DNA of 64,000 bases. It comes from Flavobacterium sp. 9R (GTDB lineage Bacteria; Bacteroidota; Bacteroidia; Flavobacteriales; Flavobacteriaceae). The position numbers and the translations under genes are program-made. The notes under the pieces are model-generated. The model was not told the DNA's origin, made no database searches, and was given only the letters and a program-made list of their open reading frames with translations. The stretch's first letter is position 1. Each line of letters opens with the position of its first letter. Below, piece by piece: positions 37,402-47,975 of this stretch. The stretch covers positions 723,455 through 787,454 of the forward strand of contig NZ_LR733413.1 of the NCBI RefSeq assembly GCF_902506345.1, given 5' to 3'.

Positions 37402-37866
37402 ATGGGGCGAAGAGTTAAAATTGAGTTGAATGTAGAAGCTAGTCGGTTATTCCAAATGACCAATCCTTCTCAAGCGGATATTCACGAGCGTTGTTCTTTA
37501 TCGGATGATAATGATGGATTTACTGCTAACGGAAAAATAGAAGATTTTCTATCAAATGTTTACCTGTCTCAGGAAGTTGAATGGGTAGGGATTACCGATG
37601 ATAAATGGTATTCTATAGCCATTGATAGTATTGTTTACGATTTAGATCTAAACAATAATGACACCGAAATGTGCTTTGGTAATGACAAATCAGATGATTA
37701 TGTTATCAAAGGCAAAGGAGGTATTTCGGGAAATGTTGTAGCCACTGTAAAGGACCGCGAAAGCTTAATTGGAAAACAAAATATCTACAAAATTCACTTT
37801 ACCGTTCATTACAAAGAGGAATCAAAGTCATACTTAATTGATCCAAAAGTAGCCATCAATCCTTAA
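37402..37866 (+). CDS. Hypothetical protein paired with the adenylate cyclase
   Basis: 154 residues, not recognised. It has no signal peptide, is acidic in the middle (DLNNNDTEMCFGNDKSDD) and appears to be a beta-sandwich with alternating strands, ending HFTVHYKEESKSYLIDPKVAINP. It ends 17 bp before the cyclase frame begins, so both are on one transcript; a -7-like box TATCTTTG is at 37304-37311. Context suggests a role linked to the cyclase signal, for example as effector or regulator. It vaguely resembles AidA/PixA-type beta proteins but the match is too weak to name. Confidence 0.6.
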   Translation: MGRRVKIELNVEASRLFQMTNPSQADIHERCSLSDDNDGFTANGKIEDFLSNVYLSQEVEWVGITDDKWYSIAIDSIVYDLDLNNNDTEMCFGNDKSDDYVIKGKGGISGNVVATVKDRESLIGKQNIYKIHFTVHYKEESKSYLIDPKVAINP

Positions 37867-37883
37867 TTCAATTATTTTATATT

Positions 37884-39707
37884 TTGTCAAAAAATCTACT
37901 AAAGGCAAGAGGTATTCTCATAGCTGTTCTTTTGATAGTTACTACTCTCACGGCTCAGGATCAAAAAACAGCCGATAGTTTAGCCACGATTTACAAAAAA
38001 GGAGGGGCTACCGCAGCAGTTCAATTAGAACTACTTCGCAATTTAGCTTTTAACGAACTTAATGATCTTTCATTATCCATCAAGTATTCCAATGAGTTAA
38101 TTGCTTTGTCCAAAAAAGAGAAAGACAATTTGTATTTATTCAGAGGGTATTACCTAAGAGGGCATAAGCAAAAACTAAAAGGCGATTTACAAGAGGCATT
38201 AAGCGATTTTATGGTTTCGATTAAGATAGCGCAAGCCTCAGCCAATACTGTTGGAGAAGGGATTTCGTACATGGAGATGGCGAATGTCTTTTCGGTTATG
38301 AAAGAAACCAAGAAAGCCTATGCTTATTATAACAAGGCTATTGCAATTTTGCGAAAATCAAATGACAAATTAAAATTAGCCTCGGCTTTGTCAAATCTTG
38401 GGGATGAATACTTAAAAAACAACGTATTAGACAAGGCGTTGACTTGTTTTTATGAATCGGGAAAATTATTCGAAGAAGAAAAATACACTAGCGGTATTGC
38501 TTATACTTTGGGAAGTATGGGAGTGATTTACTTTCAACTTGGAAAAGATGAAATGGCTGTCAATAATTTAAAAAAGGCCATTCATTTATTGGAACCTATT
38601 GAAGATTATTATGGGATATCGGAGTATTTGATTCATTTATCTACTGTTTATCAAAAACAAAAAAAATGGGATTTAGCGCTTAAAGCCGCTTCCAAAAGTT
38701 TGCAATTAGCTCAAAAAAACGGATACAAAGATCAAATAAGTACTTCCAACTTGCAATTGTCTGACTTGTATGAGAAAATAAATAATTCTCCCAAAGCTTT
38801 AGAATTCTTTAAAGCTCATGTAGCTTACAGAGACAGTGTAACCAATGTTAAGACAGTACAGGAACTAGCCGATTTAAGAACCAATTTTGAAGTATCAAAA
38901 AAGCAAGCTCAAGTGAACCTGCTAGAGAAAGAAACCGAAATTCAACAACTGAAAGCCAAAAAGCAACAGAATATTATCTACGCTACTGTTGTTGCGATTG
39001 TTTTGATAATTATGCTTGTAATTGGTCTTTTTAGAAGATACCAATTCATTAAAAAGACAAAAGCAATTATTGAAAATGAAAAAAATCGATCCAATGCCTT
39101 GTTGTTAAATATTTTACCCGAAGAAACCGCTAGTGAATTAATGGCATCGGGAAAAGTATTGGCAAAAAAGTTTGAATCGGTTACGGTTTTATTTACAGAT
39201 TTCGTCGGATTTACTGCTTATGCAGAAAAATTACCTCCTGAAAAGTTAGTAGAGCGGGTTGATTTTTATTTTTCAAAATTCGACGAAATCATAGAAAAAT
39301 ATGATTTAGAAAAAATAAAAACCGTTGGAGATGCTTACATGTGCGCTGGCGGTTTGCCATTTGAAACACAGGATCATGCTTACAAAATGATTCTTGCTGC
39401 ACAAGAGATTATCAAATTTGTTTCGGCAATTGCTAAAGAAACACAAGATCAAAATCATTTCCAAATCAGAATTGGCATCAACACGGGACCTGTTGTGGCT
39501 GGGGTAGTAGGAACCAAAAAATTTGCTTATGACATTTGGGGCGACACGGTAAATACAGCGTCACGGATGGAATCCAATTCTGAACCTGGAAAAATCAATA
39601 TATCTCAAAATACTTTTGACTTAGTAAAAGAACAATTTCAGTTTGAATACAGAGGAGCAATCGAAGTTAAGAATCGAGGAAAAATGAACATGTATTTTGT
39701 ACAGTAA
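37884..39707 (+). CDS. TPR-sensor adenylate cyclase (class III)
   Basis: About 607 residues. An N-terminal signal (LIAVLLIVTTLTAQD) leads to six or so TPR repeats (about residues 40-330) on the periplasmic side, a coiled coil, one membrane helix (about 365-385) and a cytosolic class III cyclase domain (about 430-600). Metal-binding Asp residues are in VLFTDFVGF and KIKTVGDAYM; the substrate residues are Lys (KIKTVGD) and Asp (YDIWGDTVN), which select ATP over GTP. The start is TTG at 37884 (MSKNLLKARG): no ATG gives the signal peptide. It should report a periplasmic protein contact as cAMP. Confidence 0.82.
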   Translation: MSKNLLKARGILIAVLLIVTTLTAQDQKTADSLATIYKKGGATAAVQLELLRNLAFNELNDLSLSIKYSNELIALSKKEKDNLYLFRGYYLRGHKQKLKGDLQEALSDFMVSIKIAQASANTVGEGISYMEMANVFSVMKETKKAYAYYNKAIAILRKSNDKLKLASALSNLGDEYLKNNVLDKALTCFYESGKLFEEEKYTSGIAYTLGSMGVIYFQLGKDEMAVNNLKKAIHLLEPIEDYYGISEYLIHLSTVYQKQKKWDLALKAASKSLQLAQKNGYKDQISTSNLQLSDLYEKINNSPKALEFFKAHVAYRDSVTNVKTVQELADLRTNFEVSKKQAQVNLLEKETEIQQLKAKKQQNIIYATVVAIVLIIMLVIGLFRRYQFIKKTKAIIENEKNRSNALLLNILPEETASELMASGKVLAKKFESVTVLFTDFVGFTAYAEKLPPEKLVERVDFYFSKFDEIIEKYDLEKIKTVGDAYMCAGGLPFETQDHAYKMILAAQEIIKFVSAIAKETQDQNHFQIRIGINTGPVVAGVVGTKKFAYDIWGDTVNTASRMESNSEPGKINISQNTFDLVKEQFQFEYRGAIEVKNRGKMNMYFVQ

Positions 39708-39746
39708 ATCCTTTTTACGCTAATTGAGAACCCCAAATAAATTGTT

Positions 39747-40259
39747 CTAAAAAGTTAGTTTTTTTTCCAAAACCATAAAGTCCAATGGTTCCGAAGTAAG
39801 GGCTTTATCTCCTTCACCAAAAGGAAAAGGTTCTCGCAACCCTGTATCTTCATAACCGTTTCGAACATACCAGGCCAACAATTCTTTTCGGATGCCAATT
39901 ACAGTCATTTGAATTCTTGAAAGTTCAAGTTGCTGTGCGAGTTGTTCAGCAGCTTGTAGCAATTGTTTGCCAATGCCACTATTTTGCAATTCTGGTGAAA
40001 CGGTAAGCATTCCCAAATACAACATTTCTTTTTTTGCAATTAGTAAGACACTTCCAATGATTTTTTCATCACGGGTAAATTTCAATAAATAATGATTGGG
40101 AGAAGTAATAATGCTAATTAATTCTTCTTCTGATGTCCGTGTACCTTCAAGCAAATCAGCCTCAGTTGTCCATCCTTTTTTGGAACTTTCTCCACGGTAG
40201 GCCGAGTTTATTAGTGCCGATAATTCAGCAGCATCTGCTATAGTAGCTTGAGTAATCAT
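39747..40259 (-). CDS. GNAT-family N-acetyltransferase
   Basis: 170 residues. The acetyl-CoA site is in LGMLTVSPELQNSGIGKQLLQAAEQLA (motif A, Q/RxxGxG/A), and the C-terminal ELLAWYVRNGYEDTGLREPFPFGE is the usual end of small GNATs. The substrate cannot be told. It lies 24 bp downstream of the Pro/Ala-rich lipoprotein gene on the same strand, so they may share a transcript. Confidence 0.82.
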   Translation of the reverse strand: MITQATIADAAELSALINSAYRGESSKKGWTTEADLLEGTRTSEEELISIITSPNHYLLKFTRDEKIIGSVLLIAKKEMLYLGMLTVSPELQNSGIGKQLLQAAEQLAQQLELSRIQMTVIGIRKELLAWYVRNGYEDTGLREPFPFGEGDKALTSEPLDFMVLEKKLTF

Positions 40260-40283
40260 GAGTTGGAATTAATATTTGAATTA

Positions 40284-40823
40284 TTATTCTTTGGGTAAAG
40301 GAGCGCCAACAGCAATATCACAGCGGTGTTTTGGTTGACCATGTGGTGGATTCATACCTTCTGGAGTTGGAGCAGCCTCTGGTGTAGTCGCTAAAAGCGG
40401 TGGTACATTGCTGCCATTAGCTACAGCAGGAGTGGTTACAACGGTGGTCTTGGGAGCGGCAGCAGTTTTGGCTACTGGAGAGTTCAATGGCGCACCTACG
40501 GGAATATCGCATCTATGTTTTGGTTGTCCGTGAGGAGGATTCATACCAGGAGGAGTAACTATTTTGGTCGTTGTAGCAACCGCATTTGGATTCTTCACCA
40601 TAGTGTATTTGTACTGATACATGACACTTTCCTTTTTTTCTTCTTTTCCAACATAAGCAGTGTTGCTTGAAGTAGCTGGTGGAGTAGCAGTCGCAGGAGC
40701 GGCAGCCATTTGTGTAAAAGGAACTACATTGGTTCTTTCGTTGGTAGCAGAAGTTTCTTCTTCTTTTTTACATGAAAAAAGAACCAAAGAAGACAAAAGT
40801 AATAGAGAAAAAGACGCTTTCAT
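40284..40823 (-). CDS. Lipoprotein with a duplicated GMNPPHGQPKHRCDI motif
   Basis: 179 residues. A lipobox LVLFSCKKE anchors it in a membrane. Most of the chain is low-complexity Ala/Pro/Thr linker, but the block GMNPPHGQPKHRCDI(P/A)VGAPL occurs twice, at about residues 93-113 and at the very C-terminus. Each block has one Cys and two His, so a metal (for example copper) or disulphide role is possible, but not shown. I associate this motif with the C-terminal ends of flavobacterial proteins; its function is unknown. Next to a GNAT gene. Confidence 0.6.
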   Translation of the reverse strand: MKASFSLLLLSSLVLFSCKKEEETSATNERTNVVPFTQMAAAPATATPPATSSNTAYVGKEEKKESVMYQYKYTMVKNPNAVATTTKIVTPPGMNPPHGQPKHRCDIPVGAPLNSPVAKTAAAPKTTVVTTPAVANGSNVPPLLATTPEAAPTPEGMNPPHGQPKHRCDIAVGAPLPKE

Positions 40824-40949
40824 TATAGTATCGTTTTAGAAAGTTCAAATATAGGTTTTTTAGGAATTCACTGTTACCTCAGGCTTAAATTTAAAAGACA
40901 GCAAAGAAAGGATTTTTAGCAAGTATGCAATAGTTCTCCAAACAATGTT

Positions 40950-40957
40950 TATTTTTG
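40950..40957 (+). promoter_or_regulatory. -7 box that decides the start of the BNR-repeat protein
   Basis: TATTTTTG 23 bp before the ATG at 40981; it lies downstream of an earlier in-frame ATG (40945), which is therefore unlikely to be used. No good -33 TTG was found. Confidence 0.45.
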
Positions 40958-40980
40958 AGAAATCACATTACATATCTAGT

Positions 40981-43900
40981 ATGAACAAACAGCTTCTTTT
41001 AGGAATTCTTTCCTTAGTTTTTGGTACTTCTGTATCGGCACAAAAAGGGAATACAGCAGTCTCAACCGATTTAAACGCTCATTTTAAAGCAGCCAAGTGG
41101 CGTTCCATTGGTCCTTTTCGTGGTGGCCGATCAGTAACAGCTACTGGAGTTACATCAGATCCATCGACCTATTATATGGGTACCACAGGAGGTGGTTTAT
41201 GGAAAACACAAGACATGGGAGTAAGTTGGTTTCCTATTTCGGATGGCTTTTTTAAAACGACTTCGGTAGGGGCCATTAGTGTGGCAGAAAGTGATCCTAA
41301 TGTGATTTATGTTGGGATGGGCGAACACGCCGTAAGGGGAGTGATGACGCATCATGGTGATGGAATGTACAAAAGTACTGATGTCGGGAAAACATGGAAG
41401 AAAATTGGACTAGAGGCTACGCAGCATATTTCTCGAATTTGTATTGATCCTAAAAATCCAGATATTGTTTATGTAGCGGCTCAAGGGGCGCTTTACGGAA
41501 AATCTTCTGAGAGAGGAGTTTATAAAACAACAGATGGCGGAAACACTTGGCAAAAAGTATTGTTTAAAAACGATCAAACGGGTGCTGTTGAACTTTCTAT
41601 GGATGCTACTAATTCAAGGATTTTGTATGCAGCTCTTTGGGAACATGGACGTAAGCCTTGGCAAGTGATAAGTGGTGGAGCAGGTAGTGGTCTCTATAAA
41701 TCAGTCGATAGTGGACTTACTTGGACTCCTTTAAAAGAAGGACTTCCAGCGGCAATGGGAAAAATGGCAATAGCTGTAGCTCCTTCCAATCCCGAAAAAG
41801 TGTACGCGCTAATTGAAAGCGATTGGGAAAAAGAAGCTGGTGGATTGTACGTCTCTAATGATGCTGGGAAATCTTGGTCTCAGGTGACTACAGATCATCG
41901 ATTGATCCAAAGGGCTTGGTATTATATCGAGTTGTTTATCGATCCGAATAACGAAAATACAATCTACGTAATGAGTGCTCCAGCGATGCGCTCTACTGAT
42001 GGTGGAAAAACTTGGGAGGATATTTCCAAAACCCATGGGGATTATCACAATTTATGGATCAATCCTAAAAACTCCAATAACATGATTATTGCCGACGATG
42101 GCGGAGCTGCCATTAGTTTCAACAAAGGCAAGTCCTGGAGTAGTCAAAACATCTATCCCACAGGTCAGTTTTACCGAATAGCGGTAGACAACCAGTTTCC
42201 ATACAATATTTATGGAGGGCAACAAGACAATACCTCGGTAAAAATTGCCAGTCGAAACCTAAGTGGCTATGGCATATCCGAAAAAGAATGGACTGCTTCT
42301 GCTGGTGGTGAAAGTGCTTTCTTGGCTTTTGATCCTGCCAATCCAAGGTTTGTTTTGGGTGGAAGTTATCAAGGAACCATCGAAGTATTGGATACACAAA
42401 CCAAAACCAGCACCAACGTTATGGCAGCGCCAATTTTGTATTTAGGACGCGATGCCAAAGACATGAAATACCGCTTCAATTGGAATGCGCCTATAATTAG
42501 AAGCATGCATGAACCCAATACTTTTTATCACGGATCCCAATTGCTTTTAAAAACGGAAGATTTAGGACAAAGTTGGACAGAAGCTTCTCCTGATTTGACC
42601 CGAAACGAGAAAAGCAAACAAGGAAAACCAGGAGTCCCTTTTACTAATGAAGCCGTTGGAGCTGAAAACTACGGAACACTAAGTTATATTCAAGAATCCC
42701 CACTAGAAAAAGGGGTGATATATACAGGTAGTGATGATGGTTTGGTATATATTACTAAAGATGGAGGTAAAACTTGGCAAAATATAACTCCAGCTAATTT
42801 GGCAGAATGCCTAATCAACGCCATTGAAGTGTCTCCTTTTGATAAAGCCACTGCTTATGTGGCTACAACGCGATACAAATTCAATGATCATGCACCAGGA
42901 TTGTACAAAACCACAGATTATGGTAAAACGTGGAAAAAAATCAATGAGGGAATTCCAGCAAATGCTTTTACCCGTGTCGTTCGCGAAGATGATACCGTAA
43001 AAGACTTATTGTATGCTGGGACCGAATTAGGCTTGTTTGTTTCGTTGGATGGCGGATTGCATTGGCAGTCTTTTCAAGGAAATTTGCCGTTAACACCTAT
43101 TACTGATTTAAAAGTGCATCAAAACAATTTGATTGCTTCAACTTCTGGAAGAGGGTTTTGGATTTTGGACGATTTGAACCTAATCCGTGAATTTGCAAAA
43201 GATAATACATCAGGGAATACCCAAAATGACACTTTCAAAATTTTCACTCCTAATCCAACCTATTTAACCAATAGCGGAAGCGAATTGGATCAAACCGATG
43301 CTGAGTTTACAGGTATGGGAACTACTCGAGGCGTAAATCCAGCTTCTGGAGTGGTGCTGTATTATCAATTACCTGAGTTGAAAGAAACCGAAACGGTACA
43401 GCTTCAAATAAAAGATAAAACGGGTAATGTGATTCGAACCTTCAGCTCAAAAGCGGATGCTGAATTCAAATCCTATGATGGTGGTCCAAAAGCGGATGCT
43501 GTACTGTCTAAAAATAAAGGCCTCAACCGATTCGTTTGGGACTTGCGATATACAGCATTACTAGGAAATCCAAATGTATATATTGAAGGTAGTTATGAGG
43601 GGCATAAAGTTGGTCCTGGTGAGTATACCATTACTATCAAAACACCAACGCAAGAATTGAATACTCAAGCAAAAGTCTTGGCCAATCCTTTGTTTGATGC
43701 TACAGACAAAGCCTACCAAGAATACCACGCGATTAAATTCGAGATGGAACAAGAGTTCAATGAGATGCAAACGTTAATCAATACGTTGTATGCGAAACAA
43801 CAGCAATTAGCCACATTAACTGCGCAATTGGCCGCGCATCCCGAACAAGCTGCAACACTAGCAGAAGGAAAAAAAGTGCTTCAGAAAATGAAAACTTGGG

Positions 43901-44166
43901 ATGAATTGATGGTGCAAAGAAAATCAAAGGCTTATGATGATGTAGAAAACTTTCCCAATAAGTTCAATGCCGATTTCTTATACCTAATCAATCAATCCGA
44001 AAGCGTTGTTCCTAAGGTGACACAACCCGTAAAAGACTTGTGGAAGGAATACCAAACCAAATGGCAACAATTAAAAACCGAAGGCAATCAAATCCTCAAT
44101 CAAGAATTACCTGCTTTCAACAAAAAATTATGGGAAGCTGGAGTAGGAGGAATTTGGACGAAATAA
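40981..44166 (+). CDS. Large secreted BNR/sortilin-type beta-propeller protein
   Basis: 1061 residues from the ATG at 40981, which gives a clean signal peptide ([21 protein letters not shown]). The N-terminal 700 residues hold many SxDxGxTW Asp-boxes (for example [33 protein letters not shown]), the mark of BNR/VPS10 propellers, probably two of them. Residues about 720-900 form a beta domain and 900-1061 a helical region rich in Gln. Such proteins bind glycans or proteins and include sialidase-like folds; no catalytic site can be assigned. There is no Por tail. Monocistronic. Confidence 0.82.
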   Translation: MNKQLLLGILSLVFGTSVSAQKGNTAVSTDLNAHFKAAKWRSIGPFRGGRSVTATGVTSDPSTYYMGTTGGGLWKTQDMGVSWFPISDGFFKTTSVGAISVAESDPNVIYVGMGEHAVRGVMTHHGDGMYKSTDVGKTWKKIGLEATQHISRICIDPKNPDIVYVAAQGALYGKSSERGVYKTTDGGNTWQKVLFKNDQTGAVELSMDATNSRILYAALWEHGRKPWQVISGGAGSGLYKSVDSGLTWTPLKEGLPAAMGKMAIAVAPSNPEKVYALIESDWEKEAGGLYVSNDAGKSWSQVTTDHRLIQRAWYYIELFIDPNNENTIYVMSAPAMRSTDGGKTWEDISKTHGDYHNLWINPKNSNNMIIADDGGAAISFNKGKSWSSQNIYPTGQFYRIAVDNQFPYNIYGGQQDNTSVKIASRNLSGYGISEKEWTASAGGESAFLAFDPANPRFVLGGSYQGTIEVLDTQTKTSTNVMAAPILYLGRDAKDMKYRFNWNAPIIRSMHEPNTFYHGSQLLLKTEDLGQSWTEASPDLTRNEKSKQGKPGVPFTNEAVGAENYGTLSYIQESPLEKGVIYTGSDDGLVYITKDGGKTWQNITPANLAECLINAIEVSPFDKATAYVATTRYKFNDHAPGLYKTTDYGKTWKKINEGIPANAFTRVVREDDTVKDLLYAGTELGLFVSLDGGLHWQSFQGNLPLTPITDLKVHQNNLIASTSGRGFWILDDLNLIREFAKDNTSGNTQNDTFKIFTPNPTYLTNSGSELDQTDAEFTGMGTTRGVNPASGVVLYYQLPELKETETVQLQIKDKTGNVIRTFSSKADAEFKSYDGGPKADAVLSKNKGLNRFVWDLRYTALLGNPNVYIEGSYEGHKVGPGEYTITIKTPTQELNTQAKVLANPLFDATDKAYQEYHAIKFEMEQEFNEMQTLINTLYAKQQQLATLTAQLAAHPEQAATLAEGKKVLQKMKTWDELMVQRKSKAYDDVENFPNKFNADFLYLINQSESVVPKVTQPVKDLWKEYQTKWQQLKTEGNQILNQELPAFNKKLWEAGVGGIWTK

Positions 44167-44185
44167 GATAAATGACTTTAAGCTT

Positions 44186-44220
44186 AAGGCAGTGAATGGA
44201 TTCCGTTCACTGCCTTTTTT
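44186..44220 (+). terminator. Terminator after the BNR protein gene
   Basis: Stem AAGGCAGTGAA (44186-44196) / TTCACTGCCTT (44206-44216), T run to 44220; also close to the stop of the convergent DinB gene. Confidence 0.85.
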
Positions 44221-44689
44221 ATGATTTTACTTCCTTTTTTAGCAATGCAATTTGCCCTAAATGATAATGACAATGCTCTATTACACCGATTAAGTTTCTG
44301 TAGTAGTTTCCATATTTTGCTTCTACAAAATCCTCAAAAAGACAACTATCAGGCAATTGTTCTATCAATGTCGCAAAAAGCTGTACTTCTTCCCACGATT
44401 TATTTTTCAATTGTTCCCAATCGGCTTCGCAAGTAATTTTCGGGCTGTCAAAGCTAAATTTGTCTTTAATATCGAGACTTCCACCTTGCAAAACCGGAAT
44501 CAATCCAGCTATGTAATAATTGCAGTGAAACAGTAAGGTGGCGATGCTATTCCCTTCTTTCAGGGCAAAATTGGCTTCTTGCCAACTCACGTCAGCCAAT
44601 TGGTCTTTAAAATTTGAGGTGGCCCAATTCCCACCAAAATACACTTGCTGCAAGTGTAATGCGATTTGCGCGGTGATACTTTTACTCAT
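44219..44689 (-). CDS. DinB-family protein
   Basis: 156 residues from the ATG at 44689 (MSKSITAQIALHLQQVYFGG); an in-frame ATG at 44743 adds 18 poorly conserved residues. It is a four-helix bundle with the metal-binding histidines of the DinB/YfiT family: LLFHCNYYIAG in helix 2 and EHCHYHLGQIALLK at the C-terminus. Family members are metal-dependent transferases or thiol-linked enzymes; the substrate is not known. Confidence 0.78.
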   Translation of the reverse strand: MSKSITAQIALHLQQVYFGGNWATSNFKDQLADVSWQEANFALKEGNSIATLLFHCNYYIAGLIPVLQGGSLDIKDKFSFDSPKITCEADWEQLKNKSWEEVQLFATLIEQLPDSCLFEDFVEAKYGNYYRNLIGVIEHCHYHLGQIALLKKEVKS

Positions 44690-44743
44690 TTCTTTTGATA
44701 AAGATAAATTACAGTTGGTTTCTTCAATGCATAAAATTAACAT

Positions 44744-45091
44744 TTATTCTCTTTGTTAGGAGCAGACAATCGTGCTATTATTCACGTTTTGTCCTGCTCT
44801 CCATTATATCTCTTGTAGCTTAAAGAAATGCTACAAGAGGATGCCATTGCGATCAGGGCTATACTACAAGTCATTATTTTCAAATCACATTTCTTAAAAG
44901 AATATAAAATATTTCGATTTCTTTAACACAATTGCTTTAAGAACATAGCATTTAGTTAATAATGTTAAATCAAAAACATATTACAATTAGGTTTTGTAAA
45001 TTGCAAATAATTTAAAATCAGAGTATTAAGTTTTTTAGTTGTAAAACTGAAAAACAAAATAAAACCTACCACTATTTAAATTTAAAAAATT
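44744..45091. other. Intergenic region with a palindromic repeat
   Basis: CTCTTGTAGC (44810-44819) and GCTACAAGAG (44830-44839) are a perfect 10-bp inverted repeat; CTACAAG occurs again near 44864. The flanking GATGCCATTGCGATCAGGGC is, as I remember, part of an intergenic element common in Flavobacterium. The remainder (44880-45091) is A/T-rich leader DNA of the next gene with no visible frame. Confidence 0.5.
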
Positions 45092-46717
45092 ATGAAATCA
45101 AGACTATCCATTGTAGCAATAGTAGCTGTCCTTTTTTTTGTTTCATGTTCCTCTAGTGATGATGATAATTCGAATGGTTCTTCCAACTCCATAATCGATG
45201 TTAATAATAGTACCACCGAGTTGAGCAAAAGAATAAGTCTTGAAAACTCAGGCGTTGTTAGTATAAATAAAGCAACTGCAGTTGGTAAAAAACTAAGTGA
45301 AAGTAATGATTTTCCTTTGGTTCAAATTGCTGAGGTTAATGCGCCAAAAGACGAATCAGGAAGACAATTACAAGCCAATCACGTAGCTGTAAATGATAAG
45401 TTTGCTTATGTAGCGTATACTTCTCAAGGAGAAGTATATTCTGGAGCGGTAGACGTTATAGATGTTTCTGATCCTTATAAACCTAAAATTATTACCTCAG
45501 CTTTAATCAAAAATACCGATATCACTTCGCTTACTTATGCCAACGGGAAATTGTATTTAGCTGGAGCGACAGATGTTGATAAAAATCCTAACCTTACAAG
45601 TCCGTCAATTGTTATTGTAATGCAACTCAACAATGGATTGCTTACAGAAAATTACACTATAGTACCTCTTGAAGGTCAAGTAACAACAGATATAGTGGCG
45701 AATAGTAATGCGTTTTTCTCTGTTACTGGCGATAACGGTAAAGTTTTTAAAAATACGATTGGATCCAATCAGCTAGTAGCGAGTGTGGCGCAACAAGATT
45801 TACGTTCAGTATTACTAGATCAAAATGAGTTGTTTGTTTTAAGTGGCACCAAAGGGATAAGCGTTTACAAAGAATCCGATGCTAGTTTACTGCGCTCTTT
45901 TACCACCACAGTAGATGTTCCAGAAGCTAAGCGTACTATGGATATTTATGAACAAAAAATAATTGTAGCCGAGGGATTTAGTGGGGTTGGAGTGTATAAC
46001 AAAACTACTGGTCAAAAGTTGCAAACGCTTCCAATTGTATCGGGTATTGGAGGAGTATTCGACCCAAATGATGTGGTAACCAATGCCGTTTCTGTTAATG
46101 ATGAAAAAACGTTTGTGGCCAATGGAGCCGCTGGAATTTCAGTTTACAAAATAGACGATAAATTGGATTGGTTAGGTAAAATGGATATTGTTGGTTCTTC
46201 TAATTATGTAAAAACAAAAGGAGACTATATTTATGTAGCTAGCGGAAAAGGAGGATTGAAAATTATAAAAATGGAAGGGAAATCCAAGCCAATTGCTTGC
46301 GCCGGATATCCAACATACACTGGGAATTCCAATTTGATATTGAATTCTAATGAAAAAGCTTCTTATTCAGGAAGTACTGCTTTAGCATCAATCATTGTCA
46401 ATTCTAAGGCAACTTTGATTCATTGTGGTGCACTTTCAGTTCAAAATGATTTAACCCTCAATAGTAACGGTACTTTCGAAATGAGTGGTACATTAAGCCA
46501 AGGGCGTTATGGACAAAATACCCGATTAACAATTAACAGTAATGCCGAAATGAAAGTATCTGGAGCTGTAGTGATTTATGGAGATTTGGTTTTAAACAGT
46601 AATTCCAATTTGACTTTCGTTGGTTCAGGCTCTTCCATTACCATTTATGGAAAAGTGACCAAAGGAAGTAATGTGAAAATTACAGGTAACTTCACAGACA
46701 CGGAAAATAAATTATAA
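45092..46717 (+). CDS. Lipoprotein with LVIVD-type beta-propeller and C-terminal beta-helix-like repeats
   Basis: 541 residues. Lipobox in VSCSSSDDD, followed by a Ser/Asp/Asn linker as in surface-exposed lipoproteins of Bacteroidetes. Residues about 85-405 contain repeated blades such as YVDVIDVSDPYKP and GISVYKIDDKLDWLG that match LVIVD repeats. The last 130 residues carry short repeats with NSN (LILNSNEKA, LTLNSNGTF, LVLNSNSNL), suggesting a small beta-solenoid. Function unknown; likely a cell-surface binding protein. Own terminator. Confidence 0.72.
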   Translation: MKSRLSIVAIVAVLFFVSCSSSDDDNSNGSSNSIIDVNNSTTELSKRISLENSGVVSINKATAVGKKLSESNDFPLVQIAEVNAPKDESGRQLQANHVAVNDKFAYVAYTSQGEVYSGAVDVIDVSDPYKPKIITSALIKNTDITSLTYANGKLYLAGATDVDKNPNLTSPSIVIVMQLNNGLLTENYTIVPLEGQVTTDIVANSNAFFSVTGDNGKVFKNTIGSNQLVASVAQQDLRSVLLDQNELFVLSGTKGISVYKESDASLLRSFTTTVDVPEAKRTMDIYEQKIIVAEGFSGVGVYNKTTGQKLQTLPIVSGIGGVFDPNDVVTNAVSVNDEKTFVANGAAGISVYKIDDKLDWLGKMDIVGSSNYVKTKGDYIYVASGKGGLKIIKMEGKSKPIACAGYPTYTGNSNLILNSNEKASYSGSTALASIIVNSKATLIHCGALSVQNDLTLNSNGTFEMSGTLSQGRYGQNTRLTINSNAEMKVSGAVVIYGDLVLNSNSNLTFVGSGSSITIYGKVTKGSNVKITGNFTDTENKL

Positions 46718-46734
46718 AATTAGTTGTTAGTGCG

Positions 46735-46777
46735 AAACGCTCAGTCTTGTCGAAAAAACGAGACTGAGCGTTTTTTT
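46735..46777 (+). terminator. Terminator of the beta-propeller lipoprotein gene
   Basis: Perfect 13-bp stem AAACGCTCAGTCT (46735-46747) / AGACTGAGCGTTT (46761-46773) and a T run. Confidence 0.88.
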
Positions 46778-46962
46778 ATTTTATTTGGCAACACAAATGT
46801 GTTAATCTGTGGAATCTGTGTTGATTCATTTCATTCTTTTTTCTACTATTAGGGATGACAAATCTGTGTAATCCCTAAATACTTGTTGTTTTTTTATAGG
46901 AGTTACTATTCATAGCAATAAATTCTTTGGGCTTTCGTATCTTTAAGACAAATCCAAGCCCA

Positions 46963-47817
46963 ATGAAAGCACCTATTTACGTTAACCTTTCCGAAGCTCG
47001 AAAAAGATACCACGTCATTCCGTCGGATACTCACAAAGGCATTCAGGGACACGCGTTGCTTATTGGCGGAAGTTATGGTAAAATAGGCGCTATTACTTTA
47101 GCTTCTCGAGCGGCTTTGAAAACGGGATGTGGCTTAGTGACTGCTTTAGTACCAAAATGTGGCTATGAAATCCTGCAAATCGCAAATCCCGAGGTGATGG
47201 TGCTCACAGATGCAAACGAAAAGTACCTTTCAGAAATAGCATTCAGTTTAGTACCTAACGCTATCGGAATTGGTCCGGGTTTAGGGCAAGAAGCAGCGAC
47301 TCAAATAGCATTTCATAAATTCCTTTCCACTACTACAAAACCGCTAGTTGTTGATGCCGATGCGCTCAATATTTTGGCACAACATCCAACTTGGTTAACG
47401 CTTCTTCCACCCGAATCGATACTGACGCCTCATCCCAAAGAACTCGAACGCTTGATAGGAAAGTGGCAGAATCAAGAGGAGAAACTAACCAAAACCATTG
47501 CTTTTGCGCAGCATTATCAAATAATAGTGATATTAAAAGGCGCACCCACCCAAATCGTATTTGGAAAAGACTTTTATGAAAACACTACTGGCAATCCAGC
47601 TTTGGCTACTGCAGGAAGTGGCGATGTCCTAACTGGAATAATCACGAGTTTACTAGCCCAATCGTATGCTCCAATTGATGCGGCAATTTTAGGTGTTTAT
47701 TTGCACGGCTTAACAGCTGATATCGCTTTACCCAAAACAGGTTATCAATCTTTTATTGCTTCGACCATTATCAAATATCTTGGGAAAGCTTTTTTAGCTT
47801 TAGAGAAAGGGGAGTAG
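46963..47817 (+). CDS. nnrD: ADP-dependent NAD(P)H-hydrate dehydratase
   Basis: 284 residues from the ATG at 46963. It has the ribokinase-like fold of the carbohydrate-kinase-type dehydratase: [56 protein letters not shown] and the terminal [16 protein letters not shown]. It repairs hydrated NADH and NADPH in the cytosol using ADP. The N-terminal epimerase domain found in fused YjeF proteins is absent, so NnrE must be encoded elsewhere. Confidence 0.9.
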   Translation: MKAPIYVNLSEARKRYHVIPSDTHKGIQGHALLIGGSYGKIGAITLASRAALKTGCGLVTALVPKCGYEILQIANPEVMVLTDANEKYLSEIAFSLVPNAIGIGPGLGQEAATQIAFHKFLSTTTKPLVVDADALNILAQHPTWLTLLPPESILTPHPKELERLIGKWQNQEEKLTKTIAFAQHYQIIVILKGAPTQIVFGKDFYENTTGNPALATAGSGDVLTGIITSLLAQSYAPIDAAILGVYLHGLTADIALPKTGYQSFIASTIIKYLGKAFLALEKGE

Positions 47818-47975
47818 ACCTAAAACAGCACATCAAATATCTCTTTAGCAATAGGTTTGCGGTTGAATTGTAGTTGAGAAGTTTTTCATTCGAAATGTTT
47901 CTTTAGTTACACTAAGATTATTTCATAACTTCTTTTATGGCTCAATTGGTTTGTCGAGTTAGTAGCTACTTTTTA

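Noticed and set aside
40945..40980. Earlier ATG for the BNR-repeat protein
   Set aside because: It lies before the -7 box and would put 12 residues before a good signal peptide.
46785..46880. Short repeats AATCTGTG(T/G)AATC
   Set aside because: Only two or three loose copies in intergenic DNA; too little to call a feature, although this string seems common in flavobacterial intergenic regions.
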